64,000 nucleotides of DNA from an uncultured Flavobacteriaceae bacterium (GTDB taxonomy: Bacteria > Bacteroidota > Bacteroidia > Flavobacteriales > Flavobacteriaceae), in the NCBI GenBank assembly GCA_947500585.1, contig CANMSN010000004.1, positions 178,653-242,652 of the forward strand, in the 5' to 3' direction. The notes beneath the pieces are model-generated. The model made no database searches and was not told the DNA's origin. It saw nothing but the letters and a program-made list of their open reading frames with translations. Positions 9,400 through 16,859 of this stretch are shown here, in pieces. Position 1 is the stretch's first letter, and each line of letters starts with the position of its first letter. The position numbers were made by a program, and so were the translations under genes.

Positions 9400-9986
9400 T
9401 TTTTAATATTTTTTATTCCCCCTTTGGGGGTTAGAGGGCTTGTTCTATGGCTATTCTGCTTCACAAAAGCATCCCAACCCGAATAACTTTTACCAACCGT
9501 TACTTTTCCAGAGTTATAAAAATGACAAACCGCAGCTGCTAAACCATCGGTAGCATCAAGATTTTTTGGTAGTGTTTTAAGTCCTAATAAGCTTTGAAGC
9601 ATTTTAGCAACCTGTTCTTTACTGGCATTTCCATTACCTGTAATGGCCATTTTTATTTTTTTGGGTAAGTACTCAGTAATCGGTATTTCTCTGCTTAAAC
9701 CCGCAGCCATAGCAACACCTTGAGCACGACCTAGCTTTAGCATACTTTGTACATTTTTACCAAAAAAAGGCGCTTCAATAGCAATTTCATCAGGGTTATG
9801 GGTATCAATAAGTTCTATAGTACGTTCAAAAATGAGCTTTAGTTTTAAGTAGTGGTCGTCGTATTTTTTTAAGTCTAACTCATTTAGCTGCATAAACTGC
9901 ATGGTTTTACCTGTCACCTTTATAAGTCCGAAGCCCATAATAGTTGTTCCAGGGTCAATACCCAATATAATTTTTTCTTTAGTCAT
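9396..9986 (-). CDS. ruvC: Holliday junction endonuclease RuvC
   Basis: RuvC resolvase of about 196 residues that cuts Holliday junctions with RuvAB. The acidic catalytic residues lie in [12 protein letters not shown] near the N-terminus, IEAPFFGKN in the middle and [13 protein letters not shown] near the C-terminus. The ATG at 9986 is preferred over an in-frame GTG at 9995. The last dozen residues ([12 protein letters not shown]) come from a palindromic repeat and extend past the normal end of the family. The gene overlaps the upstream outer membrane protein gene and the downstream hemW. Confidence 0.93.
   Translation of the reverse strand: MTKEKIILGIDPGTTIMGFGLIKVTGKTMQFMQLNELDLKKYDDHYLKLKLIFERTIELIDTHNPDEIAIEAPFFGKNVQSMLKLGRAQGVAMAAGLSREIPITEYLPKKIKMAITGNGNASKEQVAKMLQSLLGLKTLPKNLDATDGLAAAVCHFYNSGKVTVGKSYSGWDAFVKQNSHRTSPLTPKGGIKNIKK
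9418..9445. repeat. GC-rich palindromic element at the ruvC 3' end
   Basis: Core CCCCC-TTT-GGGGG at 9418-9430, followed by TTAGAGGGCTTG. It is the inverted counterpart of the element at 9350-9387 and encodes the C-terminal tail of RuvC. Confidence 0.7.
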
Positions 9987-10620
9987 TTCGCTCACAATAG
10001 TAGCAGCCGCTTAACGAGATAGATGCACCTATATTTATGGTTAAAAGATTTCCGTTAAATGATCCAAACCCATCTGTAACTGGACTAAAATCTTTACCAA
10101 AACCTAAAATGTACGACGTATCTAAATATACTGAAAGGTTATCTGAAACGCCATAATGAAATTCTATTCCTGCCATAGCATTTAGAAATGACATATTATT
10201 TTCCGAATAATCTCCCAAAGGTTGTATCATAGAAATACCAGGGCCTGCGTGAATAAATGTTCCAATACGATAAATAGGAATAATGTTTGTTAAATCATAA
10301 ACCAATTGCGCATTAAGACGCGTATAGTTTACTTTAAATTCCGGAGAATCTCCAGTTTCTGAAAATCGGTTATACCCAAAGTCTAGCTTTCCTCCTAATC
10401 TAGGTTTAAACATATATTGCAATCCTAAATTGATACTAGGGAAATTAATAGAATTTGCTTCAAAATCCTCTACAAACCCATTTGATGATGGACTATTAAC
10501 ACCAAGTGCAAATTGAGCCTTTATAGTACTTGTATCACCTTGTGAAAATCCAAAAAAGCATGAAAAACTTAGCAATAAAATGAGCAAGATATTCTTATTA
10601 GTATTAAAATTTGAGGTCAT
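9979..10620 (-). CDS. Outer membrane beta-barrel protein
   Basis: Protein of about 213 residues with a signal peptide (a lysine-containing start, then [18 protein letters not shown]) and alternating hydrophobic strands typical of a small beta-barrel (for example [16 protein letters not shown] and [12 protein letters not shown]). The ATG at 10620 is chosen over an upstream in-frame ATG at 10683, because the signal peptide then starts correctly and the divergent gene begins at 10651. No specific function is evident. It leads the operon that runs through ruvC and hemW. Confidence 0.75.
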   Translation of the reverse strand: MTSNFNTNKNILLILLLSFSCFFGFSQGDTSTIKAQFALGVNSPSSNGFVEDFEANSINFPSINLGLQYMFKPRLGGKLDFGYNRFSETGDSPEFKVNYTRLNAQLVYDLTNIIPIYRIGTFIHAGPGISMIQPLGDYSENNMSFLNAMAGIEFHYGVSDNLSVYLDTSYILGFGKDFSPVTDGFGSFNGNLLTINIGASISLSGCYYCERND

Positions 10621-10650
10621 ACCGTAATATTGATTTAATTTGCAATTAAT

Positions 10651-11625
10651 ATGCGTTACCAACTTCATTACAAAACTAAACAATTCTTTTTTGTACTCAT
10701 TAAATTAAGTATTGTAGTTGCTGCTTTTTACTTTATTTACATAAAACTAGCCAATAACAGTGCATTATATTTTTCAGAATTTATTGATTTTTCGACTAAA
10801 AACAACGTTTTTTCATTAAAAAATATACTTTTTTTACTCTTTTTAACCACTTTTAACTGGTTTTTTGAAATTTTGAAATGGAAAACTTTAGTCGCTTCAA
10901 TAAAAAAAATAACTTTTAAAAGTGCCTTCGAACAAAGTTTAGCGGCTTTAACAACTTCATTATTTACTCCAAATAGAATTGGTGAATATGGTGCTAAAGC
11001 CATTTATTTTTCGTCACCTTTTAGAAAACGTATTATGCTTATAAATTTAATAAGCAATATGTTACAAATGAGTATTACAGTAATTTTTGGTGTTATTGGT
11101 TTACTTTTTTTAGTTTCAAATCATGATACTCATATAAATTACTATAAACTATTAATAATATTATTTATAGGTTTAACAGGTATTATTTTAATCGTTTTTG
11201 GTTTTCGTAAAAGTAGCTTTTCAATAAAAGGTTTTTCCTTTGAAAAAATTAGAAACTTTATTTTAACCTTTTCAAAACAAAAATTAATATTAGGTTTTAC
11301 CTATGCGTTAATTCGATATCTTATATTTTCATTTCAATTTTACTTTTTACTACGTATTTTTAAAGTTGATATAGATTATTTGAGCGCTATGTACTTTATA
11401 ACGTCTATGTATTTTTTAGCTTCTATTATTCCATCTATTTCTATTTTTGATGCTGTTATAAAAGGAAGTGTTGCCGTTTATATATTCTCTTTTTGGGGCG
11501 TAAATGAACTCGTTATTTTAAGTATCACAACTTTTATGTGGTTGCTAAACTTTGTATTACCAAGTATAATTGGAAGCTATTATGTACTTAATTTTAAGTT
11601 ACCAAAAAGCGATAATAAATTATGA
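10651..11625 (+). CDS. Lysylphosphatidylglycerol synthase/flippase-domain membrane protein
   Basis: Integral membrane protein of 324 residues with about eight hydrophobic helices. It contains family-type segments such as SLAALTTSLFTPNRIGEYGAKAIYF and a late helix pair around FITSMYFLASIIPSISIFDAVIKGS. It belongs to the YbhN/LPG synthase flippase-like family, without the cytosolic synthase domain. Members are thought to move lipids or lipid-linked intermediates. It overlaps the following glycosyltransferase by 4 bp (ATGA), which suggests a joint role in making a surface glycan or glycolipid. The start is only 30 bp from the divergent gene. Confidence 0.8.
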   Translation: MRYQLHYKTKQFFFVLIKLSIVVAAFYFIYIKLANNSALYFSEFIDFSTKNNVFSLKNILFLLFLTTFNWFFEILKWKTLVASIKKITFKSAFEQSLAALTTSLFTPNRIGEYGAKAIYFSSPFRKRIMLINLISNMLQMSITVIFGVIGLLFLVSNHDTHINYYKLLIILFIGLTGIILIVFGFRKSSFSIKGFSFEKIRNFILTFSKQKLILGFTYALIRYLIFSFQFYFLLRIFKVDIDYLSAMYFITSMYFLASIIPSISIFDAVIKGSVAVYIFSFWGVNELVILSITTFMWLLNFVLPSIIGSYYVLNFKLPKSDNKL

Positions 11626-12767
11626 TTTTAATAAGCATCATCATTACCGTTTCTTATCTTATTTTAATATTTAGCTTTACTTATGGTTTTAATAAAGTAA
11701 ACGATTTTAAGTTAGAAGATTTACCTTCTAAAACGCATTTCTCTGTTATTATTCCTTTTAGAAATGAAGCTAAACATTTACCAAATTTATTAAAATCGAT
11801 TACAGATTTAAATTACCCTAAACAACTATTCGAAGTTATTTTTGTTGATGATGATTCTGAGGATGATTCGGTTGACATTATTAAAAAATTTATTAATGGT
11901 AAACAAATAGGTTTCGACTGCGCTCAACCTGACATACATATCATATCCAATGAACGAAAAACCAATTCTCCAAAAAAGGATGCGATAACCTCAGCTATAA
12001 ACAAAGCAAAATTCGAATGGATTATAACAACTGATGCTGATTGTACTTTACCCAAATATTGGCTAGATAGTTTTGATGAGTATATTCAAAAAAGCAATAC
12101 TAAATGTATTGCAGGCCCTGTTACTTATGAGGATAATAATTCATTTTTAAATCGTTTTCAAATTCTTGATTTACTTAGTTTACAAGGTGCAACTATTGGT
12201 GGTTTTGGTATTAAAAAACCCTTTTTATGTAATGGTGCAAATTTTGGTTACCAGAAAGAATTATTTAAGGCATTAAACGGTTTTGATGGAAACAACCAAA
12301 TTGCAAGTGGTGATGATATTTTTCTACTTGAAAAAATTGCAAAAAAACATCCAAAAGAACTTCATTATTTAAAATGTGAACAAGCTATTGTAAAAACACA
12401 ATCTCAACCAAATTGGTCTCATTTATTTTCGCAGCGTATAAGGTGGGCAGCAAAAACTAGTGCTTATAATAATTGGTTTGGTAAACTTACCGGAATACTT
12501 GTTTTAATAATGAACGCTCTAGTAATAACTATTAGCTTGTTGGCACTAATAGGAATCTTCAATTATAAAACGTTACTCTATATTTTAATTATAAAGTTTA
12601 ATATAGACTTTTACTTAATTTATCAATCGGCTACTTTTTTCGACCAAAAACAGATATTAAGGACTTTTATTTTTGCTTTTATGCTTTATCCATTTTTTAG
12701 TGTATATGTAGCTTTTATTTCTGTTTTTAAAGGCTATAAATGGAAAGGTCGAGCTTTTAAGAGGTAA
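11622..12767 (+). CDS. Glycosyltransferase family 2, membrane-anchored
   Basis: GT-A fold glycosyltransferase of 381 residues. It has an N-terminal helix, then VIIPFRNEAKHLPNLLKSI, the nucleotide-binding FVDDDSEDDS, the DxD-like TTDADCTLP, the GDD of ASGDDIFLLEKI, and the QRIRW motif of processive family 2 enzymes. Two or three membrane helices follow at the C-terminus. It probably transfers a sugar to a lipid or growing glycan on the inner face of the membrane. It is coupled to the flippase-like gene upstream. Donor and acceptor cannot be told. Confidence 0.88.
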   Translation: MILISIIITVSYLILIFSFTYGFNKVNDFKLEDLPSKTHFSVIIPFRNEAKHLPNLLKSITDLNYPKQLFEVIFVDDDSEDDSVDIIKKFINGKQIGFDCAQPDIHIISNERKTNSPKKDAITSAINKAKFEWIITTDADCTLPKYWLDSFDEYIQKSNTKCIAGPVTYEDNNSFLNRFQILDLLSLQGATIGGFGIKKPFLCNGANFGYQKELFKALNGFDGNNQIASGDDIFLLEKIAKKHPKELHYLKCEQAIVKTQSQPNWSHLFSQRIRWAAKTSAYNNWFGKLTGILVLIMNALVITISLLALIGIFNYKTLLYILIIKFNIDFYLIYQSATFFDQKQILRTFIFAFMLYPFFSVYVAFISVFKGYKWKGRAFKR

Positions 12768-12769
12768 GC

Positions 12770-13246
12770 TTATTTTACATTAATTATAATTGGTAATTCA
12801 AATTCTGTTTTAACGTGTTGCGAACGTTTAATTGCTGGAAAAACCATTGGTAAGCAGTCTAGACTTTGTTGTATTAAAATTTTAATATTTGGTATTTCTT
12901 CAATAGTCAAACTATCAACTTCAAAATCTAAAAGTGTGAGTTCACCTTTCTCTGAAACTCTAAATTTCAAATTAATCGTATCATTTACATCTTGCGTAAC
13001 AACTATGTCTTGCTGTTGTAAAAAATTAAAGACTTTATTTGTTAGTCTACTTTCAAAACATTGCTTTTTTTCTTCCTTGGTTGCTACAGAGTCGCAAAAA
13101 GAAAATGTAGGATACTCATCAACATCATTCCAATTAAAAGTTTGAAGCTCTTCTTCTAAAATGGCTTCAGAAGATATCTTTTTTACATTAAAATACTCGC
13201 AAGATGTAAGCATTAAAACTAATATAAAAACGCAAAGTTGTTTCAT
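12770..13246 (-). CDS. Lipoprotein with TonB-C-like domain
   Basis: Protein of 158 residues with a lipoprotein signal (MLTSC, Cys16). The body resembles the C-terminal domain of the nearby M56 protein: both have P-x-F-x-x-C, a KKxC pair, a strand like INLKFRVSEKGEL and a final LPIIINV/LPIIFEV. This is the TonB C-terminal fold seen in many Bacteroidota envelope proteins. Function is unknown. It is convergent with the glycosyltransferase gene, only 2 bp away, and lies downstream of the M56/BlaI pair beyond a strong terminator. Confidence 0.7.
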   Translation of the reverse strand: MKQLCVFILVLMLTSCEYFNVKKISSEAILEEELQTFNWNDVDEYPTFSFCDSVATKEEKKQCFESRLTNKVFNFLQQQDIVVTQDVNDTINLKFRVSEKGELTLLDFEVDSLTIEEIPNIKILIQQSLDCLPMVFPAIKRSQHVKTEFELPIIINVK

Positions 13247-13395
13247 GAATTGAGCTAAAGCCCGAAAAATACGATTTTTTTGGTTTTTAATCGGTTTTCA
13301 AGAATTTTTCCTCTTTTATTTTTGAGATTTTTTCATATACAAACTGATTTATTTTGCTGTTTGGAATAATTCATATTTAGCTATAAACCGTTATT

Positions 13396-13435
13396 AATAT
13401 TTAAAACCGAAGTTTGAGCTTCGGTTTTAAATATT
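13396..13435 (-). terminator. Intrinsic terminator after the M56 gene
   Basis: Hairpin with a 17 bp perfect stem (13396-13412 with 13419-13435, core ACCGAAG/CTTCGGT) and a 6 nt loop. The stem outer part is AT-rich and supplies a T-rich 3' side on either strand. It lies 38 bp after the M56 stop codon. Confidence 0.8.
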
Positions 13436-13473
13436 TTGAATAAAAGAATATTAAAGTTCTAATCATAAACTTT

Positions 13474-14913
13474 CTATTCTGCTACTTCAAAAATTATTGG
13501 CAGCATATAAGGAACAACTACTGCTTCTCCCTTTTGTTTTCCTGATAGCATTTTAGGCAAGGTTTTAATAACTCTACTAGCTTCTTCCTCTAAACTTGGA
13601 TGAGGAGCTCTAGAACGGACATTTATAATATTACCTTCTGTATCAATTTTAAAAATTACATTTATACGTTGCCTTCCTTTTAAATTTAAGTCGTTGGCTA
13701 ATTTAGTGTTAAAGTGTTTATTTACGTGTTGTGAAATTTTATTAGAAATACATTTCTTTTGTTCATCAGCTTCCAAATCTTCACAGCCTGGAAATATTGG
13801 TGGCTGCTCTATGACTGCAAAAGGGACTTCATTACTATTTCCTTTGATTAATTGACTTTCATAAGATTCTATAATACCCTTACTATTAGTATCATTTTTT
13901 AGTTTGAATGTTAAATATAAATTTAATAGATTTTGGCGTTCAGTAGCAGTTAATTTATCTTCTTTAGATTCAATCGCTAATTTTAACATTTCTATCTGAT
14001 CAGATATTTCTAATTCTTGTTTAACAACTTTTTCTTCATCTTTTTCACAAGACGTATATACCAACATCCCTAAAACCATAGGAATTAACAAGGCATACTT
14101 TAGTAACTTAATTTGTTTTGATTTTGTTTTTTGTAACATAACGATTCGTTTTTTGATTAATGATTGTTTAAAAAATGGATTGATGAATGATATACTTTTA
14201 GTCTCAAAAACTTGAGCTAATAAATTTTGATAATAGTTTGATTTATTTTCATGTTTTACTGCTTCAGCATCAGCAATAAACTCGTGAAGCGTTGTTATTC
14301 TATTCTGATACAGATACACCAAAGGGTTAAACCAAAAGAAAATACGTAGTGCTTCAAAAAACAATAAATCTATCGTATGCTTTTGTTTTACATGAATAAG
14401 TTCATGTTTTAAAATAGCTTCTCTTTGTTCATTTTCAAGAAACTCACCCAAGAATACATAACGAAAAAATGAAAATGCTGTATTACTATTTATGAGTTTA
14501 ACTACTATTAAGTGCCCTTTGTAAGTTTTAGGATTTTTAATTATTAAAACGATGACCTTAATTAGTTTGTATAAGAACAAGCAACACGCCATTACAAGTC
14601 CTAGGTAAAACACAATTTCCCATGCTGATATTCCATTATTATTTCCTATGATAACTGCATTTAGTAAAATTGGATTATTTATAGTTGTTTGAGTTTCTCC
14701 TAAAATAATTTCTGGAAGTGATATGATATATTGCTGCGGAACAACTTCTCTAAAACTTTCAATTTTAATAAATGGCAAAATTATTGACAAAAGCGCTGTA
14801 GCTAAAAGATAAAATCTATTCCAATTAAAAAAGGTTTCTTTTTTTAAAAACACATCATAAATCAATAAAAAGAATACTTGAAATGCAATGGTTTGTATAA
14901 TATAATGTACCAT
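13474..14913 (-). CDS. M56 family (BlaR1/MecR1-like) membrane metallopeptidase with TonB C-terminal domain
   Basis: Protein of 479 residues. N-terminal membrane helices flank a zinc peptidase motif HELIH (His170, Glu171, His174), and a further membrane helix follows at about 270-287. The last 110 residues form a TonB-like C-terminal domain (PPIFPGCEDLEADEQKKC to LPIIFEV). In BlaR1 systems a signal triggers the peptidase, leading to loss of the BlaI repressor. Bacteroidota versions carry a TonB-like domain instead of a penicillin sensor. The gene lies 2 bp after the BlaI-like gene. The signal is unknown and no beta-lactamase gene is nearby. Confidence 0.88.
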   Translation of the reverse strand: MVHYIIQTIAFQVFFLLIYDVFLKKETFFNWNRFYLLATALLSIILPFIKIESFREVVPQQYIISLPEIILGETQTTINNPILLNAVIIGNNNGISAWEIVFYLGLVMACCLFLYKLIKVIVLIIKNPKTYKGHLIVVKLINSNTAFSFFRYVFLGEFLENEQREAILKHELIHVKQKHTIDLLFFEALRIFFWFNPLVYLYQNRITTLHEFIADAEAVKHENKSNYYQNLLAQVFETKSISFINPFFKQSLIKKRIVMLQKTKSKQIKLLKYALLIPMVLGMLVYTSCEKDEEKVVKQELEISDQIEMLKLAIESKEDKLTATERQNLLNLYLTFKLKNDTNSKGIIESYESQLIKGNSNEVPFAVIEQPPIFPGCEDLEADEQKKCISNKISQHVNKHFNTKLANDLNLKGRQRINVIFKIDTEGNIINVRSRAPHPSLEEEASRVIKTLPKMLSGKQKGEAVVVPYMLPIIFEVAE

Positions 14914-14915
14914 AA

Positions 14916-15275
14916 TTATTCTTTTATATTAATATCCTTTAAAACGGATTCCAACTCTTTTAAACTGATATCATTCTTTTTAACAAAAAACGACACCATG
15001 CTTTTAAAAGATCCTTGAAAATAATTGTCTACCAACTTATTTAAAGATTGGTTACTATAATCTTGTTGCTGTACTAAAGGAAAATACACATGCCCTTTAC
15101 CTTCTTTTTCATAGTCTACAAAACCCTTCCCTTCAAGAATTCTAACTATTGTAGACACTGTATTGTATGCTGGTTTAGGTTCTGAAAACTGCGCTATTAT
15201 TGCTTTAACATTCGCTTTTTTAAGCTGCCATAGTATTTGCATAATTTCCTCCTCTGCTTTGGTAAGTTGCTTCAT
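14916..15275 (-). CDS. BlaI/MecI/CopY family transcriptional repressor
   Basis: Winged-helix repressor of 119 residues (MKQLTKAEEEIMQILWQ, then the recognition helix in PAYNTVSTIVRILEGKGFV). The ATG at 15275 is chosen; the reading frame extends to a TTG at 15284. It forms an operon with the M56 peptidase gene. It is expected to bind the 34 bp palindrome at 15324-15357 and to repress its own operon until cleaved. What it controls beyond that is unknown. Confidence 0.9.
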   Translation of the reverse strand: MKQLTKAEEEIMQILWQLKKANVKAIIAQFSEPKPAYNTVSTIVRILEGKGFVDYEKEGKGHVYFPLVQQQDYSNQSLNKLVDNYFQGSFKSMVSFFVKKNDISLKELESVLKDINIKE

Positions 15276-15323
15276 TACATTCAAAATTTATTTATTCAAC
15301 TAAACTTTTAGTTAAACAAATAT

Positions 15324-15357
15324 AACTAAAAAATTAGTTTAAACTAATTTTTTAGTT
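15324..15357. promoter_or_regulatory. Perfect 34 bp palindrome, probable BlaI-type operator
   Basis: The arms AACTAAAAAATTAGTTT and its exact complement meet at 15340/15341. Within each arm AACTA and TAGTT form a smaller dyad, so two repressor dimers could bind side by side. It lies 49 bp upstream of the BlaI-like gene and 61 bp upstream of the divergent DUF456 gene. A further half site TAGTTAAAC occurs at 15309-15317. Confidence 0.65.
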
Positions 15358-15417
15358 TAAAAATGTAACGTTTCGTTCTGTTTTGCGTCTTAATTAGTAT
15401 AAAGTTTACGTATACTT

Positions 15418-15921
15418 ATGGATATTATTTTAGTTATTATTGCTGCCTTATTTATGATTTTGGGAATTATAGGCAGTTTTCTTCCTGTATTGCCTGGGCC
15501 ATTAACCAGTTGGTTAGGCTTATTAATAGTTCACTTAACTGACGCTATTCCAATAAACAAATCATTTCTATTTATAACATTAATAATTGCTATACTAATT
15601 TGGGTTCTAGATTATATAATACCTGCCATAGGAACCAAACGATTTGGTGGCACCAAATATGGTATGATAGGAACTACTATAGGATTAATTGTTGGATTAT
15701 TAGCCCCAATTCCTGGTGGTATTATTATTGGTCCTTTTGTTGGAGCATTAATTGGAGAACTTTTAAACAAAAGTGATTCTAAAATTGCTACACGGGCAGC
15801 TTTTGGTTCCTTTATAGGTTTTTTAGTATCTACGTTTATAAAATTTGTAGTAGCCGTGGTTTATTTGGGTCTATATATTGGAATACTTATAGATAATGCC
15901 AGTGTAATTTTCAAGTTTTAA
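15418..15921 (+). CDS. DUF456 domain membrane protein
   Basis: Hydrophobic protein of 167 residues with about five membrane helices and glycine-rich turns (GIIGSFLPVLPGPLTSWLGLL at the start, FGGTKYGMIGTTIGLIVGLL in the middle). This is the DUF456 pattern. Function is unknown; it is an inner-membrane protein of normal family length. It stands alone, divergent from the BlaI/M56 pair across the palindromic operator, and is followed by a terminator hairpin. It may be controlled by the same repressor, since the operator is close to its start. Confidence 0.8.
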   Translation: MDIILVIIAALFMILGIIGSFLPVLPGPLTSWLGLLIVHLTDAIPINKSFLFITLIIAILIWVLDYIIPAIGTKRFGGTKYGMIGTTIGLIVGLLAPIPGGIIIGPFVGALIGELLNKSDSKIATRAAFGSFIGFLVSTFIKFVVAVVYLGLYIGILIDNASVIFKF

Positions 15922-15930
15922 TAAACGAAG

Positions 15931-15963
15931 AAACCCTAAGGGTCTCTCACCTCCTTAGGGTTT
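15931..15963 (+). terminator. Hairpin terminator after DUF456 gene
   Basis: Stem AAACCCTAAGG (15931-15941) pairs with CCTTAGGGTTT (15953-15963) across an 11 nt loop. The stem begins 9 bp after the stop codon. The T-run after it is short. Confidence 0.65.
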
Positions 15964-16184
15964 ATGTAAATTGCTATTATCAACAAAAAAATTGAGGGAT
16001 TAATTAATTTTTGAAGTGTTGATATTACGAATATAAGTAGAACTTCTGTATTCAAACTGCGGTAAAACCGTAACGCCTTTACGGTTAAATTATAGAACTT
16101 AGAAATACTAAGACTTTTGAGAGGGTAAAAAAAAGCAAAAAAATTAAATTTTATTGTTTTTTGTTTTTGATGCGTAATATAATC

Positions 16185-16859
16185 TTACACAAAGCCTTTT
16201 TTTCTAGCTTCTTTTAAGAGGGTTTCATCCTGTCCGTCTTGAACATTAAAAAGGTCTTTTAGCTGTTTTTTCCTTTTTTCAACTGCACTTAAAGAAATAT
16301 CTAAATGGGAGGTGAGGTTTTTAGTTTTTATACCTTGAGAAAGTAAATGCAATATTTTTCTATTCTTTTCGTCAATAACAATATCGCTGGTAATTGTTTT
16401 TCTAATGTGGCTATTTACAGTACCACTGTAAAATGGAGGATTATTCAATACAGCTTGAAATGCACTGGCAAGTTCACTAGAAGTTAAATCACTTTTAATT
16501 AAAAACCCTTCGGGGTCAATCGTTTTTATAATATTATGAATTCTAAAAGACTCATTAAACATGGTTAATATTATAATTTTTGCATTAGGCAAAATAGTAC
16601 GTGCATACTCCGCTAAATCTTCGCCAGAACTCATTAATCCATCAGTTGAGGGTGGTAAACTAATATCTACAAACAACACATCATAAGGCATTCCATTTTC
16701 AATAGATTTATCCATGTATGCAATAGCCTCATCGCAATTATTGGCTATATCTATTTCTAATTCTTGATTCTCTTTTTTGGTAAATAGTAATGTATTTTGA
16801 TACCCCTCAATAATCATGGGATGGTCATCAATCATTAATATTTTAATTTTTTGGGTCAT
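16185..16859 (-). CDS. Two-component response regulator, receiver plus LuxR-type HTH
   Basis: Protein of 224 residues. The receiver domain has the acidic pair Asp11-Asp12 and phospho-acceptor Asp65 in VLFVDISLPP. The C-terminal LuxR/GerE helix-turn-helix covers about residues 160-220 (LLSQGIKTKNLTSHLDISLSAVEKRKKQL). It overlaps the kinase gene by 17 bp and should be phosphorylated by it. The genes it controls are unknown. The tiny lipoprotein and the LacI gene upstream are possible neighbours but carry no obvious shared site. Confidence 0.9.
   Translation of the reverse strand: MTQKIKILMIDDHPMIIEGYQNTLLFTKKENQELEIDIANNCDEAIAYMDKSIENGMPYDVLFVDISLPPSTDGLMSSGEDLAEYARTILPNAKIIILTMFNESFRIHNIIKTIDPEGFLIKSDLTSSELASAFQAVLNNPPFYSGTVNSHIRKTITSDIVIDEKNRKILHLLSQGIKTKNLTSHLDISLSAVEKRKKQLKDLFNVQDGQDETLLKEARKKGFV

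Noticed and set aside
10621..10683. ATG at 10683 as the start of the outer membrane protein
   Set aside because: It would overlap the divergent gene start and place residues before a complete signal peptide that begins at 10620.
16065..16087. Small hairpin AACCGTAA/TTACGGTT downstream of the response regulator as a terminator
   Set aside because: The stem is only 8 bp, lies about 100 bp from the stop, and has no T-run on the minus strand.
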